From Marisediminitalea aggregata (lineage in GTDB: Bacteria; Pseudomonadota; Gammaproteobacteria; Enterobacterales; Alteromonadaceae): a DNA stretch of 64,000 nucleotides. Location of the stretch: assembly GCF_900129565.1 (NCBI RefSeq), contig NZ_FQWD01000005.1:62001-126000 (forward strand), written 5' to 3'. A program made the position numbers and the translations under genes. Within the stretch, counting starts at the first letter, position 1. The number at the start of each line of letters is the position of its first letter. The notes beneath the pieces are model-generated. The model worked only from the letters and a program-made list of their open reading frames with translations. It was not told where the DNA came from and searched no databases. Positions 1 through 8,575 of the stretch are shown here, piece by piece.

Positions 1-1802
1 ATAGCGGCAGCATAAAATTTTAAGTTGCGATCGAATTCTGCTGAAGGCTTGTCGAGGACAAAAAGTACTTCGTCTGAGCGGATATATTCCTTTTTCATCT
101 TTGGCGGATTAATCGGCTGAACAAAGTACATATAATAATCGAGAGGTGGCTTGGCGGTCTCGCGTTGGTTCGGCGAGCCTAAAAATAGCCAGCCTGGGCG
201 ATTAACATTTCGTTTTAGCCACTTTAGCTCGTGTTCCCACATTTCAATGTTAGGTCTGGCTACATCGGTTTCTTGTAAGATTTCTAGCATTGCCGTGCGG
301 TAGGCATTATTGAGCTGATCGTCGGCAAGCAATGGAACTTTGTTTTCGATATAGGCATCGAAATCTTCGGTTTTTTTCAAATCCAGATAGAACTGGTCAT
401 TGGCTTTGTTTTTAGAGAAAAACTGACCGTTTACGGTTTGCCGGATTTTTGTAAGGACGGCGACAATCTGATTTTCCAGGTTCTTACTTTTTTCACCTGG
501 TAGCTGCTCGATGAGCGGTAAGTACAAGCAGAGCGAATCGCGTAATTCGGCTGCTGTGGCCCCCATTTCATTAAAAATGTCGCCCACGGACATACGATGG
601 ATTGCAAGGGCTGCAACTAAGCGCTTTGCAAAATCAACTTCGTGTGGGGCCGGGTAGGCCTGATCAATCCGCGTAAAGAGTGTTTCGCCGACTTCAATAA
701 CTTGGCCGATTTCGGGATTTGTTTTTGCGCTGGGATCGTTTCGAAGTTCTTCCCAATAGGTATCGTACGAAAATACGCCAGGTATTGTTTCTGGAACCTC
801 TAGTTCCATTAAGGCCTGCATTTGACGTGATAAGCTTCGTAGCACCTGGCGTTGTTCAATGCCTGCACCACGAACCCGTTCGAACATGGTGATGTAGTCA
901 GGATGTACTGGGAACATGCGCACGAATTCGTCTAATCGCTCACTCATGCGATCAAAGCAGTGGGTGAATTTTTGAAGGTACTCTCGTATCCACGCCATTT
1001 GCTGCGCGTTCTTTTTAAGCAGTCGTTCTGCGACAACGTATTTTATATCGTCACGTGTAATGAGTACTTGCTCTGCTCTATCGCGGATTCGTTTTACTTC
1101 TTGCGAAGCGAAGGACAGTTGCGCGCTATCAAATATTGCTTCTTGCACGCCGCAAATAAAGCGAAAACGGGTTCCGTCAATCACTTCACCTAATACTCGC
1201 ATCATCGCGATATCTAGTGGCAATTCCTGGGTATTACGAGAGCGTAGGTAGTCCAGCATTTCGTCGCAGATTAGAAGCAATCCTTGGTCTGGGTACTTCT
1301 CGTGAAATGCCCCCATCATCTGTTCAAAATAAGGTTTATGATTTGACGAAATCTGGGTCATTTCTGGGAAGTGAAAATCGATTCCAAAATCCGCTAAACC
1401 CTTGGTGAGGTTGTCGGTGATGATGTCGGCGAAAGCTTTCTTGGATGCACCTATCTCAAAGCGGATAACCTTAAATTTTCCAGCGATTTTATCAGCGGCA
1501 GTGCGTACGGCTTCGTTTGAAATGTATTGCGCTAATCCAGGGAACTCGGCGACTGCTGATAACACAGACATAAGGTGCGACTTACCTGAACCGTAATTAC
1601 CTACAATCCAAAGCGACTTGTTATCCAGTGACTCAGTAAACTGCAATTGTGGGATGATCACATCTGCAATTTTCACAGACATTTTGTCTGAAATAACGTA
1701 GCTTGCTACAAGTTGCTGGGCTCTTGTTTCTTCCGCCGCCTCTTGTAACTTTACAATAGTGTTTACTGGCTCAAACTGGATGAGCTCGCCGTATTTTTTC
1801 AT
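1..1802 (-). CDS. brxC: BrxC/PglY-like large P-loop ATPase (DUF6079 type), partial
   Basis: The frame is open from an ATG at 1802 to the left edge, so about 600 residues are visible and the C-terminus is missing. A Walker A loop, VGNYGSGKSH, lies at about residues 67-76 and a Walker B-like strand, LLLICDEMLDYL, near residue 180. The start MKKYGELIQFEPV followed by a P-loop near residue 70 fits the BrxC/PglY (DUF6079) ATPases of BREX phage-defence loci, which are usually over 1,100 residues. The ATG overlaps the stop of the upstream brxF-like gene by four bases (ATGA), so the two are translationally coupled. In BREX this ATPase works with PglZ and the PglX methyltransferase, which would lie left of the window if present. 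The family call comes from recalled motifs and neighbours; another DUF6079-type defence ATPase is possible. Confidence 0.75.
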   Translation of the reverse strand, partial: MKKYGELIQFEPVNTIVKLQEAAEETRAQQLVASYVISDKMSVKIADVIIPQLQFTESLDNKSLWIVGNYGSGKSHLMSVLSAVAEFPGLAQYISNEAVRTAADKIAGKFKVIRFEIGASKKAFADIITDNLTKGLADFGIDFHFPEMTQISSNHKPYFEQMMGAFHEKYPDQGLLLICDEMLDYLRSRNTQELPLDIAMMRVLGEVIDGTRFRFICGVQEAIFDSAQLSFASQEVKRIRDRAEQVLITRDDIKYVVAERLLKKNAQQMAWIREYLQKFTHCFDRMSERLDEFVRMFPVHPDYITMFERVRGAGIEQRQVLRSLSRQMQALMELEVPETIPGVFSYDTYWEELRNDPSAKTNPEIGQVIEVGETLFTRIDQAYPAPHEVDFAKRLVAALAIHRMSVGDIFNEMGATAAELRDSLCLYLPLIEQLPGEKSKNLENQIVAVLTKIRQTVNGQFFSKNKANDQFYLDLKKTEDFDAYIENKVPLLADDQLNNAYRTAMLEILQETDVARPNIEMWEHELKWLKRNVNRPGWLFLGSPNQRETAKPPLDYYMYFVQPINPPKMKKEYIRSDEVLFVLDKPSAEFDRNLKFYAAA

Positions 1803-2293
1803 TTTGGTTCTCCGTTGCCCGCTAACCACAGTACGGGCACACTATTTAAATCTGACTCTGAATAATTAACGTAATCGGCTTTGCCTGGCATAGAAAAAAA
1901 GAGGTTATTGCCGTCATAATCACCAGGCCAATTCACAATTAGCATTCTATATTTCGATATGGCTTTTAGGCATCGCAACACGTCAAGTTGTAGTGTTGGC
2001 TCGAACAAAACTTGAATCCGGTCAAGCAAAATAGGGCCGCCTGGTTCCAACATAATTAATGCTTCCAACTGTTGCTCTGCTTCATCTATTCGACGTTTAT
2101 GTGAAAGGGGCAACAGTTTTTCACAGAGCCTTTCTGACAGGGGAAGCCTTGGTACTCGAGCCAGAGAATGTATTTGTTCGCAGCTAGCTCCAGCCAAAAT
2201 CAGCATTTGATGACTTTGAAGCGCAACATAAGCCATCTTTTCTTCAATTGTAGATTGAAGGCTTTCTACTTGAGTGACTTTAAAACATGGCAT
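1799..2293 (-). CDS. brxF: BrxF-like small protein (type 3 BREX)
   Basis: This 164-residue soluble protein has the layout of BrxF, the small P-loop-like protein of type 3 BREX systems. An N-terminal hydrophobic strand, MLILAGASCEQ, sits where a nucleotide loop would be. A later block, LLDRIQVLFEPTLQLD, is followed by a strand and LIVNWPGDYDGNNL. The loop has no GxxGxGK, so nucleotide binding may be lost or degenerate. It lies 9 bases after the Z1 gene and overlaps the brxC-like gene by ATGA, placing all three in one operon. The call rests on remembered family sequence and on the brxC neighbour. The exact role of BrxF is not well established, and I infer only that it is a partner of the large ATPase. 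Confidence 0.65.
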   Translation of the reverse strand: MPCFKVTQVESLQSTIEEKMAYVALQSHQMLILAGASCEQIHSLARVPRLPLSERLCEKLLPLSHKRRIDEAEQQLEALIMLEPGGPILLDRIQVLFEPTLQLDVLRCLKAISKYRMLIVNWPGDYDGNNLFFSMPGKADYVNYSESDLNSVPVLWLAGNGEPK

Positions 2294-2302
2294 GGATTAT
2301 AC

Positions 2303-4486
2303 CTAGTTTTGCTGGTCATTAGTTTGATTTGCATAAATTGCAACTGGCGTATTTGCCGGTGCCCAGACTAACGGCCAGTAAAAAGGAGCACCTTGCCATC
2401 CTTTTTCTTCTTCGCCGTTTTGTCTAAACAGCATTAGCATTGGCGTGTCTTTAGCGGTATCTCTCGCAGTTCGGCCCTCGGTTGTTGCCGTATCTGGTGT
2501 GGCAACATATTTAGTGTGGCTGCCAATACTAGCTAACCGTCGGTTGTTTCTGTTGGTTAACCATAAACACCAAATCTCACCTGGCGTGGAAGAGCGCTTA
2601 TCAAGATAATCAATGGCCGAATGAACACTTTGCCAATCAAACGTATAACCTTCGCTTTCTTCCATCTTAATTACGCGCTCACAAAGTGAGAGCAGCTGAT
2701 GAGCTGCTGATGTGGGAATTTTAAACGGATCCTTTCCTGCACCGCTAGGCTGGAAGGTAGCTAATAACGTATCTATTTCTTTTGTTACGGTAAGCGTTTT
2801 GGTTTTCTTCTCTGTCTGGAAGCCAACCGGAAGCAGGCGTTTGTGTGGTCTGAGAGTAGTGGTGTCAGTTAATAGGATCTTATTTGGGCTACATGGAATG
2901 ACTGAGCCATCTTGGGCCCTTTGAATGAATACCACAGATTGCTCGGGGTTCTTCTCTATAGCCTCTCGTAGCGCTACATCGCTTTCATGCATGCTTCGCA
3001 TCGCTGCGTAAATTGCAGGCTCGGTATAAAAGCGCGTAACCGCTAGGTCTTCTTTAGGGCGATAACCGTACATACGAGAATGCTGCAGAACAGTATCTTG
3101 CTGGTATCGACCAGGTCTTCTTCCGTAGTAAAAGCCGATTAAACGGCCAATAGTAATGCCTCGATCAAGAATTTGACCTCCGATGAAGATATTTAGGGGA
3201 GTTCTCAATTTTAACTGACCAGTTTCATCTAATAGAGACTCTATCTCTTTTTCTGAATTAACGGTTGTTACCAACAATTCCCCATCGACCAGGGCTTGGC
3301 GACAGCGTTCAATAACTTGAGAAATTGGCGGCATAAAGTATCCCGATAGGGCTACTGACTTCGCTAAGTTGTCGTACGCTTCTTTTACCAACGAGTTAAA
3401 TAGGCTGGTATTGTCATTCGCCGCTTTGGTAACTTCTTCGCCTAAACGCAGTACAACTTGTTCTTGCCATTGGTGTGTTGCCTTGGCTACCTCAGTATGT
3501 ATGAGAAAACTAAACTTCTGATTACCCTCTCCGGCTTTAAGCGCTTGTAGCTGGCGGATAGCACCACCTACAATAAAACTAACGAAAGCGCTCCGAAGCC
3601 CTGTAATAGCGCTGGAGGTAAGTACATCATCGATTTTGAAGCGGCGGCCGTCTGGTTTTTTTAATGCGGTGAGCTCAGCCAAAGTCAGAGGTTGATATAA
3701 ATGGCTCGCTGCAGAGTTTTCTTCGGCATCGTCAAAGTAATAGCTGCTCCCCACATAAGCATCATTAACCGGTACCAGTTCGGTAAAGGCAGGCTTTACA
3801 GGCTTAAACTCCTCGCCACGAATCTCTGTGTTCTCCGGCTGTAAGTATAGTGAATAAGGTGTGGCGGTTACTTGTAGAAAAGCGGCTGAGGGAACAAAAC
3901 TGCGAAGGTTTTCTAACTTTACAGCTGTTAGGTTGGCGTCAATTTCGCCATTATTCCTTTTAAAGCCGACACTCGCATAATCAGCCTCATCATCGATAAG
4001 AAGTACTTTCTTCTGAGCCAGTGTGGGATATTTTTTAGAAAACAGTTCGACTAAGCGATCTAAGTTATCCTTTTGCTTTTTAACGATTAAGATGATTTTT
4101 TTCTTGAGTTCATAGCCGACAAGAGTTTGTGGCATCTGCATGATGTCGTAAACCAATACATCATCTGCATCACAGAAGGGTTTGAATTCTTGATGAACAC
4201 GTTGAAAAGTTTGCTTTGAAAGCGCTTTGGTGCCCTTAGTCAGGATGACGGAGACATCATAATTGTTGTCGAAAGCTAGCCCTATAATTGCCATGAAGGT
4301 CTTGGTTTTTCCACTTTGGATCTTTCCAAGCAGCATGCCAGGATGATCCCCTTTTGTTTTGAAACTGTTTAATTTCGAAACAGTGGATTCAATACAATGC
4401 CGTTCTTCATTTGTGTAAGGATACTGAGCCGAGTTCAAAAAATGTTGGTAATAATCCCCGCCAAGATTCAATTTATCCATATACAA
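2303..4486 (-). CDS. Z1-domain superfamily II helicase-like ATPase
   Basis: This 727-residue protein carries Walker A GKIQSGKT (54-61), a DEAD-like Walker B LLIDDEAD (161-168) and helicase motif III VTATPY (205-210). The Z1 signature follows at about 433-475: an IFIGGQILDRGITI stretch, then DTVLQHSRMYGYR. Z1 (PF10593) was described with helicase domains in restriction-type and MORC-like conflict systems, so a DNA-translocating defence role is inferred. The TTG start at 4486 has GGAG six bases upstream; the ATG two codons later is less well spaced. It is the first gene of a minus-strand operon with brxF-like and brxC-like genes. I do not recall Z1 as a standard BREX component, which makes the combination notable. 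Confidence 0.8.
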   Translation of the reverse strand: MYMDKLNLGGDYYQHFLNSAQYPYTNEERHCIESTVSKLNSFKTKGDHPGMLLGKIQSGKTKTFMAIIGLAFDNNYDVSVILTKGTKALSKQTFQRVHQEFKPFCDADDVLVYDIMQMPQTLVGYELKKKIILIVKKQKDNLDRLVELFSKKYPTLAQKKVLLIDDEADYASVGFKRNNGEIDANLTAVKLENLRSFVPSAAFLQVTATPYSLYLQPENTEIRGEEFKPVKPAFTELVPVNDAYVGSSYYFDDAEENSAASHLYQPLTLAELTALKKPDGRRFKIDDVLTSSAITGLRSAFVSFIVGGAIRQLQALKAGEGNQKFSFLIHTEVAKATHQWQEQVVLRLGEEVTKAANDNTSLFNSLVKEAYDNLAKSVALSGYFMPPISQVIERCRQALVDGELLVTTVNSEKEIESLLDETGQLKLRTPLNIFIGGQILDRGITIGRLIGFYYGRRPGRYQQDTVLQHSRMYGYRPKEDLAVTRFYTEPAIYAAMRSMHESDVALREAIEKNPEQSVVFIQRAQDGSVIPCSPNKILLTDTTTLRPHKRLLPVGFQTEKKTKTLTVTKEIDTLLATFQPSGAGKDPFKIPTSAAHQLLSLCERVIKMEESEGYTFDWQSVHSAIDYLDKRSSTPGEIWCLWLTNRNNRRLASIGSHTKYVATPDTATTEGRTARDTAKDTPMLMLFRQNGEEEKGWQGAPFYWPLVWAPANTPVAIYANQTNDQQN

Positions 4487-4657
4487 CTACCACTCCATAC
4501 GATCTTAAGGTTATTAAAACTTCAAGTCTTTGATTAAATTATGCCTTTTCCATGGGCATAACATAGCATTTACTTGAGAAAAGTGACATAGCAAGATAGT
4601 CTCATTTTATCAAGATGTATAATTGTTATTTTTCACAATAAATGCTATGAGGTTTTT

Positions 4658-4944
4658 ATGTCGAATCACCGGATCGTCAATAATGTGGGGTATAAAAAAA
4701 TATATCCAATGTCATTGGATGACGATGAGGGCTTTTGTCACTATTGTGGAAGATGTGCGAGTCAAAGTCTTGCGCTGCATTGGGATCATGTTCCTCCTCT
4801 GAATGTGACATACCGGTTAGAGGCTCCATGGTGCAGTATCTTCTACAGATGATGAATGTCGACCAGAATACGGTATCGGCTGATCCCAAAGCCCAGCAAA
4901 TTGTGATAGAGAACATCGATGCCATAAAACAGTGGCTGTTTTAA
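4658..4944 (+). pseudogene. Broken HNH-like nuclease gene
   Basis: A 64-codon frame from 4658 to 4852 encodes an HNH-type treble-clef start: CHYCG, then ALHWDHVPP, as in small HNH nucleases. It then hits a stop. A second frame, open to 4944, continues with a plausible helical tail ending IENIDAIKQWLF. The two halves look like one gene split by a frameshift or small deletion near 4810-4850, though two tiny genes are possible. No full set of HNH residues is left in either piece. It starts 171 bases from the divergent Z1 operon; that spacer is AT-rich and should hold both promoters. Confidence 0.45.
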
Positions 4945-4976
4945 TGAAAGAAGAATCTACTACACCAAGTAAATGA
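4944..4976 (+). other. Ten-codon coupling ORF
   Basis: A micro-ORF reading MKEESTTPSK is linked on both sides. Its ATG overlaps the stop of the preceding frame (TAATG at 4942-4946), and its stop overlaps the ATG of the next gene (ATGA at 4973-4976). This geometry could pass ribosomes from the HNH-like frame to the 335-residue gene. It may equally be chance. Confidence 0.25.
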
Positions 4977-5980
4977 CAACAGAGAAAAATAACCCAATCA
5001 TCAGACGCAGTGTTAGGTTATTACATGCCGTGCAAGAACTGCACAAGCAAGGGTTTCATAATTTGGCCTGCATCTGTGTAATGAGTCCGTCAGGTACGGA
5101 CTGGCGTATCCGTTTACATCCATTTCAAAACTTATATTTTGATGAAGATGGCTTTGTTCAAAGCACAAAAATGCTTAAGCATGAACGAGCAAACCATTCT
5201 TCAGCTAAAGAGGGAAATTGTTATTTCGGCTGGGTGGACGCAAAAGATTTAACAGCCAAAGAGCTCGCCGAACGAATTAAAGAGCGTTTCCCAGAATTAA
5301 TAGCCGCAAGTGTTGGGGAGAATTACGCTTTCGTTGGTTGGTTCACTCATATGCTTGGTGTAGCTGAAAGGGGCGCATTACCGGTATTTTCAAGTGAATT
5401 TGGAGGGCTTGCTGGTGGGATGGTCTTTACTTCTGTGTCTGACCTGCAGTTACCCGCTCCGCCTTATCCGGTTATTATGTCTTCTGGAAAAATCCGCTTT
5501 TTATGGGCAGAAGAACCATCGTTAAAGAATGATTGGCATACTGCCTATCAACCCATCATAAACGCTTTGAAAGATAGCCGGGTTCCAAGGTTTCCAAAGT
5601 ATCCATCGCATTCAAACGATTTGTTTGTCCACGGTGCTTACTGGGAAGGTGCCGTTTACTATTTGCATGCAATCCTGGGTTTCGAATCTGAAACTGAGTA
5701 CATCGAATCCAGAGCCAGTCAGGCGGAGCGATTATCTGTTTTTTCGACAATTTTTGATTCGGAAGGGCAGTTAGATTTGTTGGATGCATATTTTAGCCGG
5801 GTTGTACTGAAAGAATCGCGATCTCGTTTAAATCACAAAGCCCAGCAGTTCTGTCAGCAGACAATAGAACGTGTTGAAGCAACCTACAGGTTAAAGCCTT
5901 GTCGTTTCCCGAATCCCTATTTCGGAGGGAATAATCCTTTGCATTTAACGCGATTGGAGTATTTTTCTGGCTCCACATAA
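4973..5980 (+). CDS. Hypothetical protein, 335 residues, defence-island neighbour
   Basis: I do not recognise this protein. It is soluble, with no signal peptide or membrane segment, and rich in aromatic residues. Its first 35 residues hold a basic helix (RRSVRLLHAVQELHKQGF) that could bind nucleic acid. The middle contains GNCYFGW and a glycine-rich GGLAGGMVF stretch. The C-terminal third is helical and ends PNPYFGGNNPLHL. The start has no clear Shine-Dalgarno site but is reached by stop-start overlap from a ten-codon ORF. It is divergent from the Z1-brxF-brxC operon and convergent with the HEPN/LOTUS gene, whose stop is six bases away. A defence role is inferred from position only. Confidence 0.7.
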   Translation: MTTEKNNPIIRRSVRLLHAVQELHKQGFHNLACICVMSPSGTDWRIRLHPFQNLYFDEDGFVQSTKMLKHERANHSSAKEGNCYFGWVDAKDLTAKELAERIKERFPELIAASVGENYAFVGWFTHMLGVAERGALPVFSSEFGGLAGGMVFTSVSDLQLPAPPYPVIMSSGKIRFLWAEEPSLKNDWHTAYQPIINALKDSRVPRFPKYPSHSNDLFVHGAYWEGAVYYLHAILGFESETEYIESRASQAERLSVFSTIFDSEGQLDLLDAYFSRVVLKESRSRLNHKAQQFCQQTIERVEATYRLKPCRFPNPYFGGNNPLHLTRLEYFSGST

Positions 5981-5986
5981 CAATAG

Positions 5987-6862
5987 TTACTGGTGCTCAT
6001 CAGGATGTGGTTTTAACCGATATAACCAAATAAAGCCGTTTTTAGTCGGCTGAGTTTTAAGCTCAAAAATTGGTGATTTTTCAATAAGCGTTTTTAATGC
6101 AGGAAGTGTTGAAAACGCTAGCTCCTCACATACTTTTTCAATGATATCTTCAGGCTGATTTTTTATAAATTGACCTGCGAGGTTGAGTGATGACCAACCA
6201 TCGTCCCGGGTTGAAAATGATGCGGCATCTCTCAGTAATTTGTCTAATCGGGTTTCACCGGGGTAGATACCTTCTACAAGAAACCTGCCGCCCGCCTCGG
6301 ACTGAAAAAAGTCAGCTATTTGCTGACGAATGTTTTGCTGTGTTTCGCAAAGAGTGGTTAGGTTTTTCAGAGCCGGTAAGAATCTCTCTCGTTGCTTTTC
6401 GAGTGATTCGCTGAGTTCCTCAATACTTTGCAGTGAGGTCGGGTCGTATTTGGGGAGTAAATGATGGACTAACTCATTACGCTCCTTTACCAACTCAGAA
6501 AAATACTGTTTCTCTGCATTGATTCTTTCTTCGGAGCGCTGCACAGAATATTTGAAAGATAGATAGTGTTGAGATGGATCTTCATGAGGAGGTAATTCAT
6601 TTTCTGATGTATCGAAGATCGTGTTGAAATATTCGTTCGATAACTGGCCCATTGTCATCGACGAGATATCGGATGCCCGTTTAGCTTTTATGCTCTCTAG
6701 CTCTTTCTCATAGCCCTCCAGAGAGCTGTTTGCCAGTAAAGACTTAAGAAGCTGCTCCATGCGCTGAAACATGAGCATATTTCTGCCAATACGTCGCATG
6801 CATTCATTTCTTGCCGTTTCTACTTGTTCATCCATGATTGTCACCGGAATAACGAAATTCAT
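5987..6862 (-). CDS. Probable HEPN + OST-HTH/LOTUS domain protein
   Basis: This 291-residue protein has a helical N-terminal region (IGRNMLMFQRMEQLLKSLL, about 25-43). At 127-134 it has ERNELVHH, which matches the R-x4-H motif of HEPN ribonucleases with R128 and H133. The C-terminal ~70 residues (LNLAGQFIKNQPEDI onward, ending in a strand GFIWLYRL) fit an OST-HTH/LOTUS fold, a small RNA-binding winged helix. Together they suggest an RNA-cleaving or RNA-sensing protein, as in abortive-infection or toxin systems; activity is not proven. An alternative ATG at 6835 has GGTGA upstream and may be the true start. It is convergent with the unknown 335-residue gene and stands alone in its direction. 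No antitoxin-like partner is obvious beside it. Confidence 0.65.
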   Translation of the reverse strand: MNFVIPVTIMDEQVETARNECMRRIGRNMLMFQRMEQLLKSLLANSSLEGYEKELESIKAKRASDISSMTMGQLSNEYFNTIFDTSENELPPHEDPSQHYLSFKYSVQRSEERINAEKQYFSELVKERNELVHHLLPKYDPTSLQSIEELSESLEKQRERFLPALKNLTTLCETQQNIRQQIADFFQSEAGGRFLVEGIYPGETRLDKLLRDAASFSTRDDGWSSLNLAGQFIKNQPEDIIEKVCEELAFSTLPALKTLIEKSPIFELKTQPTKNGFIWLYRLKPHPDEHQ

Positions 6863-7139
6863 TGGCTATTTTAAAGTCTATATCGACTATGTGGCAGCAA
6901 AAATATTTTGCTAATTATTTTGCTGTGGTTGCCACTCGTGTCAGCCGTGTGACCCGTGTAAACGTTTTGTAATGACAGACATTTTGTAAAAGGTATAGCT
7001 GCCACTAAGTTGATGGGATAGTTTCACAGTCCTGGTTGGTAAAATAGGCTTGCAAAGAATGACGTGAAGTATAATGCTCTAACCAGTCGTCAGTGAAAGC
7101 TGACTAGAACTTACTTAAAAACTACCAATAGGTCAGAAT

Positions 7140-7511
7140 GTGAGTAATAAAAAAAGTATGCCCAAAAAACCGGTTACTGCTATACATCCTGATTACACAG
7201 CAACCGCGGTTGAACTTCAATTTGAGCTTTTAAAGCAGTTTGCTTGGTTGGGTTCAGCGATAATTGGCGGCATCGTAATTTTACTTCAGCTCGACCAAAT
7301 TACTATAGGAAAGCATGTGTATGCCGCTTTGTCGTGTTTTGCTATTTCTATTGTGGTCTCTGTTCAAGGGCAGGATTACCTAGTCAATAAGCTGGCTGAA
7401 GGAAAGGTATTAGAAGAGCTGGCATCTAGAATGAAATTGATTCGTATGACTGCTTTTAGCTTGATATGCTTCGGTGCTGGTATAATTGTTTCTTACTTTT
7501 GGAAGCAATGA
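7140..7511 (+). CDS. Small membrane protein, unknown
   Basis: This 123-residue protein has a short polar, lysine-rich N-terminus and three hydrophobic segments at about 34-50, 59-77 and 103-120. Between the second and third lies a charged loop containing LAEGKVLEELASRMK. I do not recognise it. The frame opens with GTG at 7140; ATG at 7158 is the alternative, and neither has a strong Shine-Dalgarno site. It follows the HEPN/LOTUS gene in the opposite direction, so the two share an upstream spacer of 277 bases that shows nothing definite. Small membrane proteins are common effectors in defence islands, but nothing here shows that role. Confidence 0.6.
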   Translation: MSNKKSMPKKPVTAIHPDYTATAVELQFELLKQFAWLGSAIIGGIVILLQLDQITIGKHVYAALSCFAISIVVSVQGQDYLVNKLAEGKVLEELASRMKLIRMTAFSLICFGAGIIVSYFWKQ

Positions 7512-7638
7512 GCAGTTCCCTCATAGGGCATTGAAGTGAAATTTTTATTCATGAACACTTTTGCTCATCACTCTATTCAAGGCTAAAACTTTCACGGTGA
7601 TCCATAACGATTTATTTCGTTTATTCTGGATGTTGTTC

Positions 7639-8340
7639 TTACTTCGAAGGATTACACGTACGAGAATCAGGGCTCTCGCACAAATCTACCTGACTTAACG
7701 TAGCATGTGCATGCTCTTTCATTACGGCTTCAGCTCGGGCCCCTTGCCGTTTTAACAGAGCGTCAAATACAACATGATGTTGCATGTTGGCAAAATTGAA
7801 CCGTCTGAACTCTCGATCTAATTGTTTAGGGTTAAATACTAATGCGTTTACTGATGCGAAAGGTAAATGTTCACTTAGTTGCATTGCCGATTGGATTGCC
7901 GGATTGCCACTGGCGTTGACAATCAAATCATGAAACTGCTTGTTGATTACGTTGTATTGTTCAATATCCTCTTCAGTTAAATAGCCCTTTTCGAATATAG
8001 CGTCGGCATTTTTTAAGCACTCTGCAAGTTGCACCCGGGTATCTTCGGTTAATCCTTTTTCTGCTGCTTGCCTTGCTGCCAGACCTTCCAACACACCACG
8101 TACTTCAACCGCACCCAATATTTCGTCATTGGTTACCTTTCTGACCTGGTATCCGCGTCGCGGTAACTTAATTAGCAGGCCTTCTTGTGCAAGGGCTCTG
8201 AATGCAATGCGAACCGGAGTTCGTGACACGCCCAATAGTTCTGCCGTCGGAATCTCAGCCAGGCGCTCACCTGCCGGAAAGACACCGGAGACAATCTTAT
8301 CGCGCAAAATACTAATTACTGCCTGACCTTCACGTGGCAT
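7639..8340 (-). CDS. vanR: VanR, GntR-family (FCD) vanillate repressor
   Basis: The N-terminus is a winged helix of the GntR family (ISILRDKIVSGVFPAGERLAE, then GVSRTPVRIAFRALAQEGL). The C-terminus is an all-helical FCD ligand domain with the usual metal-site histidines (FHDLIVNASGNPAIQ and later MKEHAHATL). The ATG at 8340 is preceded by GGAGGTGTT and is preferred over an in-frame TTG at 8400. It is divergent from vanAB, and the spacer carries three copies of a palindrome identical or close to ATTGGATCCAAT. This is the operator known for the VanR repressor of Caulobacter, which releases DNA on binding vanillate. One copy lies 50 bases before its own start, so it likely represses itself. Confidence 0.88.
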   Translation of the reverse strand: MPREGQAVISILRDKIVSGVFPAGERLAEIPTAELLGVSRTPVRIAFRALAQEGLLIKLPRRGYQVRKVTNDEILGAVEVRGVLEGLAARQAAEKGLTEDTRVQLAECLKNADAIFEKGYLTEEDIEQYNVINKQFHDLIVNASGNPAIQSAMQLSEHLPFASVNALVFNPKQLDREFRRFNFANMQHHVVFDALLKRQGARAEAVMKEHAHATLSQVDLCESPDSRTCNPSK

Positions 8341-8389
8341 AACACCTCCATTACAAAAAGGGCAATACGCTACCGCATTCTGAGAGTTA

Positions 8390-8401
8390 ATTGGATCCAA
8401 T
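8390..8401. promoter_or_regulatory. VanR operator, perfect ATTGGATCCAAT
   Basis: A perfect 12-base palindrome lies 50 bases upstream of the vanR start and matches the known vanillate operator. It is placed to control vanR transcription. Confidence 0.8.
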
Positions 8402-8522
8402 AATTTATATTATGCTGGTTTGGTCAACATATTGAAATAGCGTATTTATAGGCAGCTCACATGAGTGATAGTGAGCAAAGAGGCTGCGTTTTGCGTTTTC
8501 TGATATATATGAGTGATTAATT

Positions 8523-8534
8523 ATTGGATCCAAA
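8523..8534. promoter_or_regulatory. VanR operator, 11 of 12 match
   Basis: ATTGGATCCAAA lies 75 bases before the vanA start, with the core TTGGATCCAA intact. It probably overlaps the vanA promoter. Confidence 0.75.
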
Positions 8535-8575
8535 AATTGGGGTTTTATGTTGTTAATGCGTAAAAAAGATCATAA

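Noticed and set aside
960-1596. Plus-strand open frames across the BrxC-like gene
   Set aside because: They are antisense to a long frame with clear Walker motifs.
8341-8400. N-terminal extension of vanR from a TTG
   Set aside because: It lacks a Shine-Dalgarno site and would code through the operator; the ATG at 8340 has GGAGGT upstream and begins at the normal GntR start.
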